Assembly: GCA_041393495.1 (NCBI GenBank)
Contig: JAWKKA010000011.1
Coordinates: forward strand, 60,224-124,223
Direction of reading: 5' to 3'
Length of the DNA: 64,000 nt
From: RHKX01 sp041393495
Lineage (GTDB): Bacteria; Actinomycetota; Thermoleophilia; Solirubrobacterales; 70-9
The notes beneath the pieces are model-generated. The model worked only from the letters and a program-made list of their open reading frames with translations, searched no databases and was not told the origin of the DNA. Positions 51,795 through 59,468 of this stretch are shown here, one piece after another (position 1 is the first letter of the stretch; each line of letters begins with the position of its first letter). The translations under genes and the position numbers were made by a program.

Positions 51795-52074
51795 GCGCGT
51801 GGAATCAACCATCCAGGTGGGTTTGGCTCAGTGGCCGCGCCTACTTCGAAAGCTGCTTCAAGGGGTCGATAGCACCGACTTCGCCGCTTTCGACCGCGCG
51901 TCTGGCCTTGGCCTGCGCTCGCCCATTCATCGCCTCAGCCTCCTGGTGGATTCGGGCACGTCGTCGCGCCGGAACGGCGATGTACTCGCAACAGCCGAAT
52001 CAACCCGAACCAACGCGGCCAAAGAAACGTCACCCGGAGGCTGTGTCACGGGGGCAACCAGGGACAGCAGGCCT
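51795..52074. other. Gene-free region between the transposase relic and purQ
   Basis: 280 bases without a supportable gene. Base composition is visibly less GC-rich than the surroundings, especially at 51950-52050, with AATCAACCC-type stretches, suggesting foreign or decayed DNA left by the mobile element. Begins with GGAATCAACCATCCAGG, which could be a remnant of the element's end. Confidence 0.45.
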
Positions 52075-52746
52075 CTACTGGGCCAGAGCGAGCGCCCGGA
52101 CCGCCGACTCGAACAGGCGCAGCCCGTCGTTCGACCCGGTCAGGGGATCGACCGCATGCTCGGGGTGCGGCATCAGGCCGACCACGTTGCCGCGCTCGTT
52201 GCGGACGCCGGCGATGTCGTTGAGCGAGCCGTTCGGGTTCTGGCCCGCCGCGTAGCGGAAGGCGACCTGACCGTTCGCCTCGACCTCGTCGAGAAGCGCC
52301 GGCGGCGCGAACCAGCGGCCGGTCGTGTGCTTGACCGGAATCGAGAGGACGTCGCCGGCTCGGCAGGATCGCGTCCACGCCGTCTCGGCGTTCGCGACCT
52401 CGATATCGACCTGGCGGCAGAGGAAGCGCAGCCCCTCGTTGGGGAGCAGCGCTCCCGGCAGGAGCCCCGCCTCGCAGAGCACCTGAAAGCCGTTGCAGAT
52501 CCCGAGCACCGGGCCGCCCGCGGCGGCGAACTCCATCACCTTCTCCATCGCCGGCGCGAACCGGGCGATCGAGCCGACCCGCAGGTAGTCGCCGTATGAG
52601 AAGCCGCCGGGGATGACGACGGCGTCGACGTCGCCGAGGTCGCTGTCGCCGTGCCAGACGATCCGCGCCTCGGCGACCCGCTCGCAAGCCATCAGCGCGT
52701 CGACCTCGTCGCAGGACCCGGGAAAGCGCAGGACCCCGAACCTCAT
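52075..52746 (-). CDS. purQ: Phosphoribosylformylglycinamidine synthase, glutaminase subunit
   Basis: A 223-residue class I glutaminase that feeds ammonia to PurL. Signatures are VVIPGGFSYGDYLRVG, the nucleophile Cys in VLGICNGFQVLCEAGLLPG, and the catalytic His and Glu in VVGLMPHPEHA. The N-terminal motif reads RFPGSCDEVDA where the usual form is FPGSNCD. The start overlaps the purS stop (ATGA). PurL, its partner, is encoded about 15 kb away beyond the accessory island. Confidence 0.95.
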   Translation of the reverse strand: MRFGVLRFPGSCDEVDALMACERVAEARIVWHGDSDLGDVDAVVIPGGFSYGDYLRVGSIARFAPAMEKVMEFAAAGGPVLGICNGFQVLCEAGLLPGALLPNEGLRFLCRQVDIEVANAETAWTRSCRAGDVLSIPVKHTTGRWFAPPALLDEVEANGQVAFRYAAGQNPNGSLNDIAGVRNERGNVVGLMPHPEHAVDPLTGSNDGLRLFESAVRALALAQ

Positions 52747-52967
52747 CCCAGCTCTTCGATCTCGTAGTCCTCGATCAGCGGGTTGACGAGCAGCTTCTCG
52801 CAGAGACCCTCGAGCTCGGCCCGGTCCTCGTAGCGAAGCTCGACCATCCGGCCGACGCGGACGTCGCTGACAGCCGAGACGCCGAGCGTCGGCAGCGCCC
52901 GCTCGACCGCCTTGCCCTGCGGATCGAGGATGCCGTCCTTCGGCTTGATCAGGACCCGCGCGAGCAC
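52743..52967 (-). CDS. purS: Phosphoribosylformylglycinamidine synthase, PurS subunit
   Basis: A 74-residue PurS from the GTG at 52967: VLARVLIKPKDGILDPQGKA, GVSAVSDVRVGRMVELRYED and LLVNPLIEDYEIEEL. PurS bridges PurQ and PurL and is needed for FGAM synthesis in Gram-positive-type systems. A longer frame extends upstream into the sulfotransferase gene but has no family support. It begins 10 bases after that sulfotransferase stop and overlaps purQ by 4 bases. Confidence 0.93.
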   Translation of the reverse strand: MLARVLIKPKDGILDPQGKAVERALPTLGVSAVSDVRVGRMVELRYEDRAELEGLCEKLLVNPLIEDYEIEELG

Positions 52968-52977
52968 GAGCCCAAAC

Positions 52978-53961
52978 TTAGACCACCGACCTGCGGGAGG
53001 CGCGGCCGCGGCCGAGCAGCCTCCGCAGCGTCCCGCCCGAGGGCGGGGAGCCCACCGACCCGGCGAGCGAGCCATAGCCGGCGTCGCGCAGGGCCTGCCC
53101 CATGTCGAGCTCTGTGAACGCCTCGGTCCAGCGCGGGTCGGTGGCCGCGAACGGGACCTCGGGTTCTTTGACCTTGTCGCGGGCCCAGTCGGCGACCACG
53201 GGCGGCGTCCTCCGGCCGGCCGCCTCGTAGACGCGGGCGATCGCCGCGACCGGGTCGGCGCGGAGCTCCTCGTTGCGGAGCAGCACGTAGCGGTCGCCGA
53301 ACAGGACGCGGCCGTCGCGCCAGGTGCTCTCGAACGTGTGCTTCCAGACGAGCAGGATCCGCTCGAAGTTCGCCGGCTTCGATACGTGCGAGTACTCGGG
53401 ACGCTGGAGCAGGATCCGCGAGAGCGCCCGGCTCGACCAGAGCTTGCGCTTCTCGCGCTCGGCGAAGAACTCGTCGGCGGTCGCGTAGCTGCGACTGCGG
53501 CTCTTGCCCCTCATCATCGACGCGGCGACCGCGCGCGGGTCGCGGACGACGTGGACGAGCACCGCGTCGCCGGGAGCCAGCTCGCTGATCGCCTCGAGCT
53601 TGTCGTAGAGGCGGGTCTCCTTGACCAGCACCGGCTCGTCACGGTCGAGCAGCGTCCGCAGGAAGCCGGCGCAGTGCGCGGGCATCTCCGGGCCGATCTC
53701 GCGTTCGGGGTGGCCGGGGCCGCCGAGGTTGAACTCGGCGATGTCGAAGCCGGGCCAGTGGCGATCGCGGTACTCGCGCCGGAGCCGCCGCGTCGCGGCG
53801 AACGGGTCGGTCGCGCGGGCGCCGCTGCCGCCGCCGGGCGTCTCGGTGTCCTCGCGCAGCGGCTCGTAGAAGCAGCGCAGCGCCGGGTCCTCGAGGAAGG
53901 CGTCGTAGAGGATCGAGGTCCCCGAGCGCCGCATGCCCTGGATCAGGATCGCCTCCGGCAT
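52978..53961 (-). CDS. Divergent sulfotransferase heading the purS-purQ operon
   Basis: A 327-residue sulfotransferase unlike the island paralogues. The P-loop is IQGMRRSGTSILYDAFLEDP at residues 7-26, then CFYEPLRED, VLVKETRLYDKLEAI and the 3'-phosphate motif HVVRDPRAVAASMMRG. The RSGTS and RDPRAVA forms suggest a Sulfotransfer_1/3 relative that acts on lipid or carbohydrate acceptors. The ATG is 7 bases after TAGCCT. With 10 bases to purS, its promoter probably also drives purS and purQ, an odd coupling of nucleotide synthesis with sulfation. Confidence 0.82.
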   Translation of the reverse strand: MPEAILIQGMRRSGTSILYDAFLEDPALRCFYEPLREDTETPGGGSGARATDPFAATRRLRREYRDRHWPGFDIAEFNLGGPGHPEREIGPEMPAHCAGFLRTLLDRDEPVLVKETRLYDKLEAISELAPGDAVLVHVVRDPRAVAASMMRGKSRSRSYATADEFFAEREKRKLWSSRALSRILLQRPEYSHVSKPANFERILLVWKHTFESTWRDGRVLFGDRYVLLRNEELRADPVAAIARVYEAAGRRTPPVVADWARDKVKEPEVPFAATDPRWTEAFTELDMGQALRDAGYGSLAGSVGSPPSGGTLRRLLGRGRASRRSVV

Positions 53962-53968
53962 CGGCAGC

Positions 53969-53974
53969 AGGCTA
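53969..53974 (-). promoter_or_regulatory. -10 box of the sulfotransferase-purS-purQ operon (leaderless type)
   Basis: TAGCCT on the minus strand, 7 bases before the ATG at 53961. Confidence 0.45.
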
Positions 53975-53994
53975 CCCGGGTGTCCCGGGGTGGC

Positions 53995-54375
53995 TCAGAG
54001 CAGCCGCTCCGACCCGGCCTCGAGCCGGGCAGCGATCGGCTCGACATCGTCGAGCGCGCCGGTGGCGACGGCGACGATCAGGTCGTAGGCCGCGTCGTTG
54101 TCGAGGGTCCCCCGCCAGCCGTTGACCCGCAGGAAGGTGAGCGTGGCCGCGAGCGCGAGGCGCTTGTTGCCGTCGAGGAGCGGATGATTGCGGGCCAGGG
54201 AGTGCAGCAGTGCGGCCGCCTTCTCGTGCAGAGTGGGGTAGGCGTCCTGCCCGAACGCCGTCGCCTGCGGCCGGCCCGCCGCCGATTCGAGCAGCCCCGC
54301 ATCCCGCAGCTCGACCGGTTCCCCCGTCGCCCGCTCGGCCACGTACAGGAGGTCGTCGGCGTTGAGGTAGATCAC
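53995..54375 (-). CDS. Doc-type toxin (Fic/Doc family)
   Basis: A 126-residue protein with the Doc pattern: IYLNADDLLYVAERATGE at the start, LLESAAGRPQATAFG, and the Fic active-site motif HPLLDGNKRLALAATLTFL. Doc toxins phosphorylate elongation factor EF-Tu. The glycine-type GNKR matches the wider Fic/Doc group. Its start overlaps the antitoxin stop by 4 bases (ATGA). It is separated from the sulfotransferase-purSQ operon by 33 bases, in the same direction. Confidence 0.88.
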   Translation of the reverse strand: MIYLNADDLLYVAERATGEPVELRDAGLLESAAGRPQATAFGQDAYPTLHEKAAALLHSLARNHPLLDGNKRLALAATLTFLRVNGWRGTLDNDAAYDLIVAVATGALDDVEPIAARLEAGSERLL

Positions 54376-54575
54376 CGCCCGAGGCGCTCGAGCGCCTCGG
54401 CGTAGCGCGGCAGATCCTCATCCAGGGCCCGCTCGACGAGGTTGCGCCTGCCCGAGCGCACGACGTAGTCGCGGACCGCCGCCCGTGCCACTTCCTGCAT
54501 CGATCTGCCCTCGAGCTCGGCCCGCTGCCGGAGCAGCCGGGTCTCCTCGTCGGTCAGCCGCAGCGTCATCGCCAT
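54372..54575 (-). CDS. Ribbon-helix-helix antitoxin partner of Doc
   Basis: A 67-residue protein: TLRLTDEETRLLRQRAELEG and SMQEVARAAVRDYV form an RHH (CopG/Arc-like) DNA-binding domain, with an acidic tail that could bind the toxin. Classical Doc partners are Phd proteins; here the partner is RHH-type. The ATG is 6 bases after TACCAT, and a perfect inverted repeat overlaps that box, consistent with autorepression. Confidence 0.8.
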   Translation of the reverse strand: MAMTLRLTDEETRLLRQRAELEGRSMQEVARAAVRDYVVRSGRRNLVERALDEDLPRYAEALERLGR

Positions 54576-54583
54576 GGGGCCAT

Positions 54584-54600
54584 GGTATCAGTCAGATACC
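54584..54600. promoter_or_regulatory. Operator of the Doc toxin-antitoxin operon
   Basis: GGTATC-AGTCA-GATACC is a perfect inverted repeat overlapping the TACCAT -10 box (54582-54587, minus strand) of the antitoxin gene, the expected site for antitoxin autoregulation. Confidence 0.6.
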
Positions 54601-54699
54601 GGGCGGTCGGCCCGACGGCCGGCCGGGCCGGGGAGCGAATCGGCCCTCGGGTGACCCGTACGCGCACGCTGCGGTACGAACGATCCCGCTGGCTCCCGT

Positions 54700-55554
54700 T
54701 CAGTCGAGCGCGCGGCCGGTGATCCGCTCGTAGGCCTCGCGGTACTTGGCCGTGGTGTTGGCGATCACCTCGGGCGGCAGCGCCGGCGCCGGCGGCGAGT
54801 GGTCCCAGCCCTGCTCGTTCAGGTAGTCGCGCACGTACTGCTTGTCGAACGAGGCCTGGCCGCGGCCGGGCTCGTACTCGTCGGCGGGCCAGAACCGTGA
54901 CGAGTCCGGGGTCAGCACCTCGTCGCCGAGGACGACCTCGGCGCCCGCCGTCGAGCCGAACTCGAACTTCGTGTCGGCGAGGATGATCCCGCGCCCCAGC
55001 GCATGGGTGCGGGCGTGCTCGTAGAGCTCGATCGAGACCCGTCGCAGCTCCTCCATCAGCGCCCCGGAGCCGACGATCTCGCTGGCCCGGTCGAAGTCGA
55101 TGTTCTCGTCGTGCTCGCCGATCTCGGCCTTCGTCGCCGGCGTGAAGATCGGCTCCGGGAGCTGGTCGGACTCCTCGAGCCCGCTCGGCAGCTCGATCCC
55201 GCAGACCGACTGCGACTCCCGGTACTCCTTCCAGCCCGACCCCGACAGGTAGCCGCGGACGACGCACTCGACCGGGTACATGTCGAGCTTGCGGACCCGG
55301 ATCGCTCGGCCGGCGACCTCCGCGGGCACGTCCTCGCCGATCAGGTGGTTGGGGACGATCTGCCCGGTGGTCTCGAACCAGAAGATCGACATCTGGGTCA
55401 GCACCCGCCCCTTGTCGGGGATCGGCTCGGCGAGGACGACGTCGAACGCGGAGATCCGGTCGGAGGCGACCATGATCAACTCATCCCCGTCCTCGTAGAT
55501 CTCCCGGACCTTGCCGCTCGAGTGCAGATCGAGCTCGCTGAGAGTGCCGGCCAT
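54700..55554 (-). CDS. purC: Phosphoribosylaminoimidazole-succinocarboxamide synthase
   Basis: A 284-residue SAICAR synthetase joining aspartate to CAIR. Signatures are SSGKVREIYEDGDELIMVAS, DRISAFDVVL, VVRGYLSGSGWKEYRES, LADTKFEFG and DEVLTPDSSRFWPADEYEPG. It is the long form found in many actinobacteria. The ATG is 7 bases after TAGCCT. It is transcribed divergently from the MBL-like gene. Confidence 0.95.
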   Translation of the reverse strand: MAGTLSELDLHSSGKVREIYEDGDELIMVASDRISAFDVVLAEPIPDKGRVLTQMSIFWFETTGQIVPNHLIGEDVPAEVAGRAIRVRKLDMYPVECVVRGYLSGSGWKEYRESQSVCGIELPSGLEESDQLPEPIFTPATKAEIGEHDENIDFDRASEIVGSGALMEELRRVSIELYEHARTHALGRGIILADTKFEFGSTAGAEVVLGDEVLTPDSSRFWPADEYEPGRGQASFDKQYVRDYLNEQGWDHSPPAPALPPEVIANTTAKYREAYERITGRALD

Positions 55555-55561
55555 CGGCGCG

Positions 55562-55567
55562 AGGCTA
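55562..55567 (-). promoter_or_regulatory. -10 box of purC (leaderless type)
   Basis: TAGCCT on the minus strand, 7 bases before the purC ATG. Confidence 0.45.
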
Positions 55568-55599
55568 GCAGCGCCGCGCGGCGTCCGGCCCGCGCCGGA

Positions 55600-55605
55600 T
55601 AGCCT
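55600..55605 (+). promoter_or_regulatory. -10 box of the MBL-like gene (leaderless type)
   Basis: TAGCCT, 8 bases before the ATG at 55614 and back to back with the purC promoter. Confidence 0.45.
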
Positions 55606-55613
55606 CGTGAGCG

Positions 55614-56267
55614 ATGGCAGAGCAGCAGAGCGCCGAGGGCGTCCTCGCGGAGGTCATCCCGGGGATCCTCGCCTGGAGCGGCGAGCACCCGAACATCGGC
55701 AAGACCGTCCACTCCCACTACCTCGTCGACGAGCGGATCGCGATTGACCCGATCGCCGTCCCCGGCCTCGTGCCCGCGCTCGAGCGCGTCGGCGGCGTCG
55801 CCCAGGTCCTGCTCACGAACCGCCATCACCTGCGCGGCTCCGAGGAGATCGTCGCCGCGTTCGGGACGCCGGTGCGATGCCCGCGGACCGGGCTGCACGA
55901 GTTCGATGGGCGCGATCGGCCGCAGGTGGGCGGCTACGAATGGGGCGAGGAGCTTGCCCGGGGCGTGACCGCCCACGAGGTCGGCTCGCTCTCTCCGGAC
56001 GAGGGCGCCCTCCAGATCGCGGTCGGGCCGGGCGCGCTCGCCTTCGCCGACACGATCATCGCCGACGCGAGCGGGCTCGGCTTCGTCCCCGACTTCCTGA
56101 TGGACGACCCCGAGACGACCAAGGCCGGGATCGTCGCCGCGGTCCGCGGCCTGCTCGACCTCGACTTCGATGTCCTGCTGATGGCGCACGGAGCCCCGGT
56201 CGCGAGCGGCGGCAAGCGGGCGCTCGCGTCGTTTCTCGACTCCCCGCGAACCGCCTCGATCGACTGA
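55614..56267 (+). CDS. Metallo-beta-lactamase-fold-like protein lacking the usual metal ligands
   Basis: A 217-residue protein. HSHYLVDERIAIDPIAVPGL, QVLLTNRHHLRGSEEI and VLLMAHGAPV fall where MBL-fold hydrolases have their first strands, HxHxDH motif and last His. The HxHxDH motif is reduced to RHHLRGS and the Asp/His pair is missing. It may be a degenerate, non-catalytic MBL-fold protein or bind a metal differently. It is divergent from purC. No pathway role is evident. Confidence 0.6.
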   Translation: MAEQQSAEGVLAEVIPGILAWSGEHPNIGKTVHSHYLVDERIAIDPIAVPGLVPALERVGGVAQVLLTNRHHLRGSEEIVAAFGTPVRCPRTGLHEFDGRDRPQVGGYEWGEELARGVTAHEVGSLSPDEGALQIAVGPGALAFADTIIADASGLGFVPDFLMDDPETTKAGIVAAVRGLLDLDFDVLLMAHGAPVASGGKRALASFLDSPRTASID

Positions 56268-56300
56268 CGAGCGGCACGGCCCGCTCCCGGCCGGGTCTAT

Positions 56301-56360
56301 CCTGAACCCGCCGATGGGGCCGAGCACCGACCTGACCCCGCCGATGGGGCCGAGCACCGA
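56301..56360 (+). repeat. 30-bp tandem repeat covering the start region of the next gene
   Basis: 56301-56330 and 56331-56360 are the same 30-base unit with one mismatch. Each contains an in-frame ATG followed by codons for GPSTD, so the duplication adds ten residues and a second possible initiation site. Confidence 0.75.
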
Positions 56361-57519
56361 CGCCCCGGAGCGCCAATGGGCGGGCGCCATGGCGCTCCTC
56401 GCCATCGCCCTGCTCACCCTCATCGCAGCGGCTCCGGCCGTGGCCGCGAGCCCGTTCCGGGGCAACGCGATGTGGGTCTGGTACGTGAGCGCCTCCGGCG
56501 GCGATCCGGCCACGCTCGCCCGCCAGGCCGACCGCCGCGGCCTCGACGCCGTCTATGTCAAAAGCGGCGACGCCGGCAGCTACTGGAGCCAGTTCGACCG
56601 GGCGCTCGTCCGCGCCGGCCACGACCGCGGCCTCGACGTCTGCGCCTGGCAGTTCGTCTACGGCAGCGATCCGCGGCGCGAGGCGAGGGTCGGGGCAGCG
56701 GCAGCCGAGCGTGGCGCCGACTGCCTGATCATCGATGCCGAGAGCGACTACGAGGGTCGCTACGCCGCCGCCGACACCTACATCCGCGTCCTCCGCCGCG
56801 AGGTCGGGCCGCGCTTTCCGATCGCGCTCGCGAGCTTCCCCTACGTCGACTACCACCCGGCGTTCCCGTACTCGGTCTTCCTCGCCCCGGGGGCCGCCGA
56901 TGCGAACCTGCCGCAGCTCTACTGGTACGCGATCGGCGACCCGATCGCGGCGGCGTTCCGGCACACCTACGCGTACAACCGCCCCTACGACCGGCGGATC
57001 TTCCCGGTCGGCCAGACCTGGATGGACCCGCCGCGGCGCCAGGTCCTCGACTTCCGGCGCCTCGCCGCCGCCTACGGCCCGACCGGCGTGAGCTGGTGGT
57101 CGTGGCAGGAGACGAGCCGGCGGATGTGGCCGCGCCTGACCGGGCCGGTGCGCGGCGTCGCGCCGGGACCGCGCCCGCGCCGCGAGTACGCGCCGCTCGC
57201 CCGCGGCGCCCGCGGCGATCTCGTCGTCTGGGCCCAGGAGCTGCTCCGCGGCGCCGGCATCGACGTCCCCGTCAACGGGCGTTTCAATCGCCGGACCGGG
57301 CGCGCGGTGCGGACGCTGCAGCGGCAGGGCGGGCTCGAACCGACCGGCGCGGTCGACGACGAGACCTGGAAGGCGCTGCTCGCCGGCGATCCGGAGCCGG
57401 TCCGCTGGTCGCGGCGCGGCTCCGCGCCGTCGCTGCGCCGCGCTGCCGCGGCGCCGCCGACCGCGAGCTTGGCGCCGCTCGCGACCGAGATCCCGCCGCC
57501 GGGGTCGAGGATTCCGTGA
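56314..57519 (+). CDS. Secreted TIM-barrel-like protein with peptidoglycan-binding domain
   Basis: A 401-residue protein. After two MGPSTD repeats, ALLAIALLTLIAAAPAVAAS forms a signal peptide or anchor. A barrel-like domain of about 230 residues follows (MWVWYVSASGGDPATLARQA, DAVYVKSGDAGSYW, LIIDAESDYEG, WWSWQETSRRMWP) and resembles uncharacterised glycosidase-like domains. A PG_binding_1-type domain is at about residues 295-360 (LARGARGDLVVWAQELLRGA, GRFNRRTGRAVRTLQ). A Pro/Ala tail ends the protein. It is probably exported and cell-wall associated. TATCCT lies 10 bases before the ATG at 56314; a start at 56389 just before the hydrophobic segment is also possible. Its stop overlaps a small ORF. 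Confidence 0.75.
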   Translation: MGPSTDLTPPMGPSTDAPERQWAGAMALLAIALLTLIAAAPAVAASPFRGNAMWVWYVSASGGDPATLARQADRRGLDAVYVKSGDAGSYWSQFDRALVRAGHDRGLDVCAWQFVYGSDPRREARVGAAAAERGADCLIIDAESDYEGRYAAADTYIRVLRREVGPRFPIALASFPYVDYHPAFPYSVFLAPGAADANLPQLYWYAIGDPIAAAFRHTYAYNRPYDRRIFPVGQTWMDPPRRQVLDFRRLAAAYGPTGVSWWSWQETSRRMWPRLTGPVRGVAPGPRPRREYAPLARGARGDLVVWAQELLRGAGIDVPVNGRFNRRTGRAVRTLQRQGGLEPTGAVDDETWKALLAGDPEPVRWSRRGSAPSLRRAAAAPPTASLAPLATEIPPPGSRIP

Positions 57520-57638
57520 GGCTGCCGGCGACGATCGTCCTTGCCACCGTCCTGCTCCCCGCCGCGGCGCCACTTGGTGCGGCTTGGAGGCCCCGGGTCA
57601 GGCCCCCCGCCGAGCCGATTCCGCGATCCGGCCCGTAG
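57516..57638 (+). CDS. Possible small secreted peptide coupled to the previous gene
   Basis: A 40-codon frame from a GTG overlapping the upstream stop (GTGA), the same coupling used by many genes here. It reads VRLPATIVLATVLLPAAAPL then GAAWRPRVRPPAEPIPRSGP. The basic start, hydrophobic core and small residues look like a signal peptide followed by a short Pro/Arg-rich tail. It ends 31 bases before the converging purB stop. It is too short for homology arguments. Confidence 0.4.
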   Translation: MRLPATIVLATVLLPAAAPLGAAWRPRVRPPAEPIPRSGP

Positions 57639-57669
57639 CGACCGCTCGGCTCGCCGGCGACCGAGCCCG

Positions 57670-58962
57670 CTACCGCAGAGCTTCCAGCCGCTCGAACACC
57701 GCGCCGGCGTGGGTCAGGTAGGCGCCGGGGTCGAAGACGGCGTCGAGGTCGACCTCGTGGCCGGAGCCGGCGAGCGCTTCGGCGAGCAGGCCCCGGAACG
57801 GCGTCCGCTCATCCCAGGCGCGCTGCGCGTTCTCCTGGACGAGCCGGTAGGCGTCGTCGCGGCCGAGGCCCGCGTCGACGAGCGCGGTCAGTGCCCGCTG
57901 GCTGTAGATCGCTCCGTGGGTCAGCTCGAGGTTCTCGCGCATCCGCCCGGCGTGGACGGTCATTCCCGCGACGACCCGGGTCGCGAGGTGCTGCATGTAG
58001 TCGAGGGCGATCGTCGCGTCCGGGAGGATCACCCGCTCGGCGCCGGAGTGGGAGATGTCGCGCTCGTGCCAGAGGGCGACGTTCTCGAGCCCGGCCTGCG
58101 CGTAGCCGCGGAGCACCCGGGCGAGGCCGGTGATCCGCTCGGTCGCGATCGGGTTGCGCTTGTGCGGCATCGCCGAGGAGCCCTTCTGGCCTTTGCCGAA
58201 CGGCTCCTCGACCTCGCGGATCTCGGTCCGCTGCAGGTTGCGGACCTCGGTCGCGAAGCGTTCGAGGCCGGCGCCCGCGAGGGCGATCGCGGCGAGGAGC
58301 TCGGCGTGGCGATCGCGGGGGACGACCTGCGTCGAGGCGTCCTCGACCGCGAGGCCGAGCCGCTCCATCACGGCGGCCTCGATGCTCGGCGGCAGCGACG
58401 CATAGGTGCCGACCGCTCCGGAGAGCTTGCCGTAGCGGCACGCGGCAAGGGCCCGTTCGAGCCGCCCAAGGTTGCGGTCGGCCTCGAACGCGAACCCGGC
58501 GAGGCGGAGCCCGAAGCTGGTCGGCTCGGCGTGGATCCCGTGGGTGCGGCCGACGCAGACGGTGTCGCGATGCTCGAGCGCGCGCTCGACGAGCGCGTCG
58601 CGATAGGCGACCGCTCCCGCCACGACGATCCCGCCGGCGGCGCGGATCTGCATCGCCAGCGCGGTGTCGAGGACATCGGAGGAGGTGAGCCCGTAGTGGA
58701 TCCATCGCCCCGCCGGGCCGATCGAGGCGCTGACGACGTCGACGAAGGCGGCGACGTCGTGGTTGGTCGTGCGTTCGCGCTCGGCGACGGCCTCGACGGT
58801 GAAGCTCGCCCGCTCGCGGCAGGCGGCGGCGTCGGCCGCCGCGACGACGCCCGCCTCGGCGAGCGCCTCGGTGACGGCCAGCTCGACCTCGAGCCAGCCC
58901 TCCAGCTTGCGCCGCTGGGTCCAGACGGCGCCGATCTCCTCGCGGGTGTAGCGCCGGATCAA
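57670..58962 (-). CDS. purB: Adenylosuccinate lyase
   Basis: A 430-residue fumarase/aspartase-superfamily lyase acting twice in purine synthesis (SAICAR and adenylosuccinate cleavage). Signatures are HYGLTSSDVLDTA, VGRTHGIHAEPTSFGLRLAG, the signature loop GQKGSSAMPHKRNPIATERI and LWHERDISHSGAERVILPDA. The ATG overlaps the purE stop (ATGA). Length is normal. Confidence 0.95.
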   Translation of the reverse strand: MIRRYTREEIGAVWTQRRKLEGWLEVELAVTEALAEAGVVAAADAAACRERASFTVEAVAERERTTNHDVAAFVDVVSASIGPAGRWIHYGLTSSDVLDTALAMQIRAAGGIVVAGAVAYRDALVERALEHRDTVCVGRTHGIHAEPTSFGLRLAGFAFEADRNLGRLERALAACRYGKLSGAVGTYASLPPSIEAAVMERLGLAVEDASTQVVPRDRHAELLAAIALAGAGLERFATEVRNLQRTEIREVEEPFGKGQKGSSAMPHKRNPIATERITGLARVLRGYAQAGLENVALWHERDISHSGAERVILPDATIALDYMQHLATRVVAGMTVHAGRMRENLELTHGAIYSQRALTALVDAGLGRDDAYRLVQENAQRAWDERTPFRGLLAEALAGSGHEVDLDAVFDPGAYLTHAGAVFERLEALR

Positions 58963-59468
58963 AGCCCGATGATCCGGGCCGCGTAGAGCCCGGCGTTCTT
59001 GGCCCCGTCGACCGCCATGCAGGCGACCGGAACCCCGGGGGGCATCTGGGCGATCGCCAGCAGAGCGTCCATGCCGCCGAGGTTGGTGCCGGCGATCGGC
59101 ACTCCGATCACCGGCAGGCTCGTGTGGGCTGCGGCGACGCCCGGCAGCGCGGCGCTCATCCCCGCGCCGGCGATGATCACCTTCAGCCCCCGCATCTGTG
59201 CCGCCTTGCAGTACTCGACGACGAGGTCGGGGGTGCGGTGGGCGCTCATCACCCGGACCTCGTAGCGGATCCCGGCCTCCTCGAGCGCCTTGCCCGCGGG
59301 CCGCATCTTCGGCTTGTCGTTGGCCGACCCCATGATTATCCCGACGAGTGGCGAGTCGACCTCGATCTCCTCGAAGGCGGCTTCGACGTCCGGCATCGAC
59401 TCCGGATCGGGGAAGCTCGGCGTCTCGGTCCCCGACGCGGGGGTCGGAGCGGATTCGGCTTCGGTCAT
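58959..59468 (-). CDS. purE: N5-carboxyaminoimidazole ribonucleotide mutase
   Basis: A 169-residue PurE. The catalytic core begins near residue 40: LVGIIMGSANDKPKM, YEVRVMSAHRTPDLVVEYC, IIAGAGMSAALPGVAAAHT and VPIAGTNLGGMDALLAI. It converts N5-CAIR to CAIR. The SDxx of class I enzymes is SAND here, and an acidic, Pro/Ser-rich N-terminal extension of about 38 residues is unusual. PurK, its normal partner, is not in the window. It overlaps purD and purB by 4 bases each. Confidence 0.92.
   Translation of the reverse strand: MTEAESAPTPASGTETPSFPDPESMPDVEAAFEEIEVDSPLVGIIMGSANDKPKMRPAGKALEEAGIRYEVRVMSAHRTPDLVVEYCKAAQMRGLKVIIAGAGMSAALPGVAAAHTSLPVIGVPIAGTNLGGMDALLAIAQMPPGVPVACMAVDGAKNAGLYAARIIGL

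Noticed and set aside
52743..53075. Longer purS frame from 53075
   Set aside because: The extra 36 residues overlap the sulfotransferase 3' end and have no counterpart in PurS; the GTG at 52967 fits the family length.
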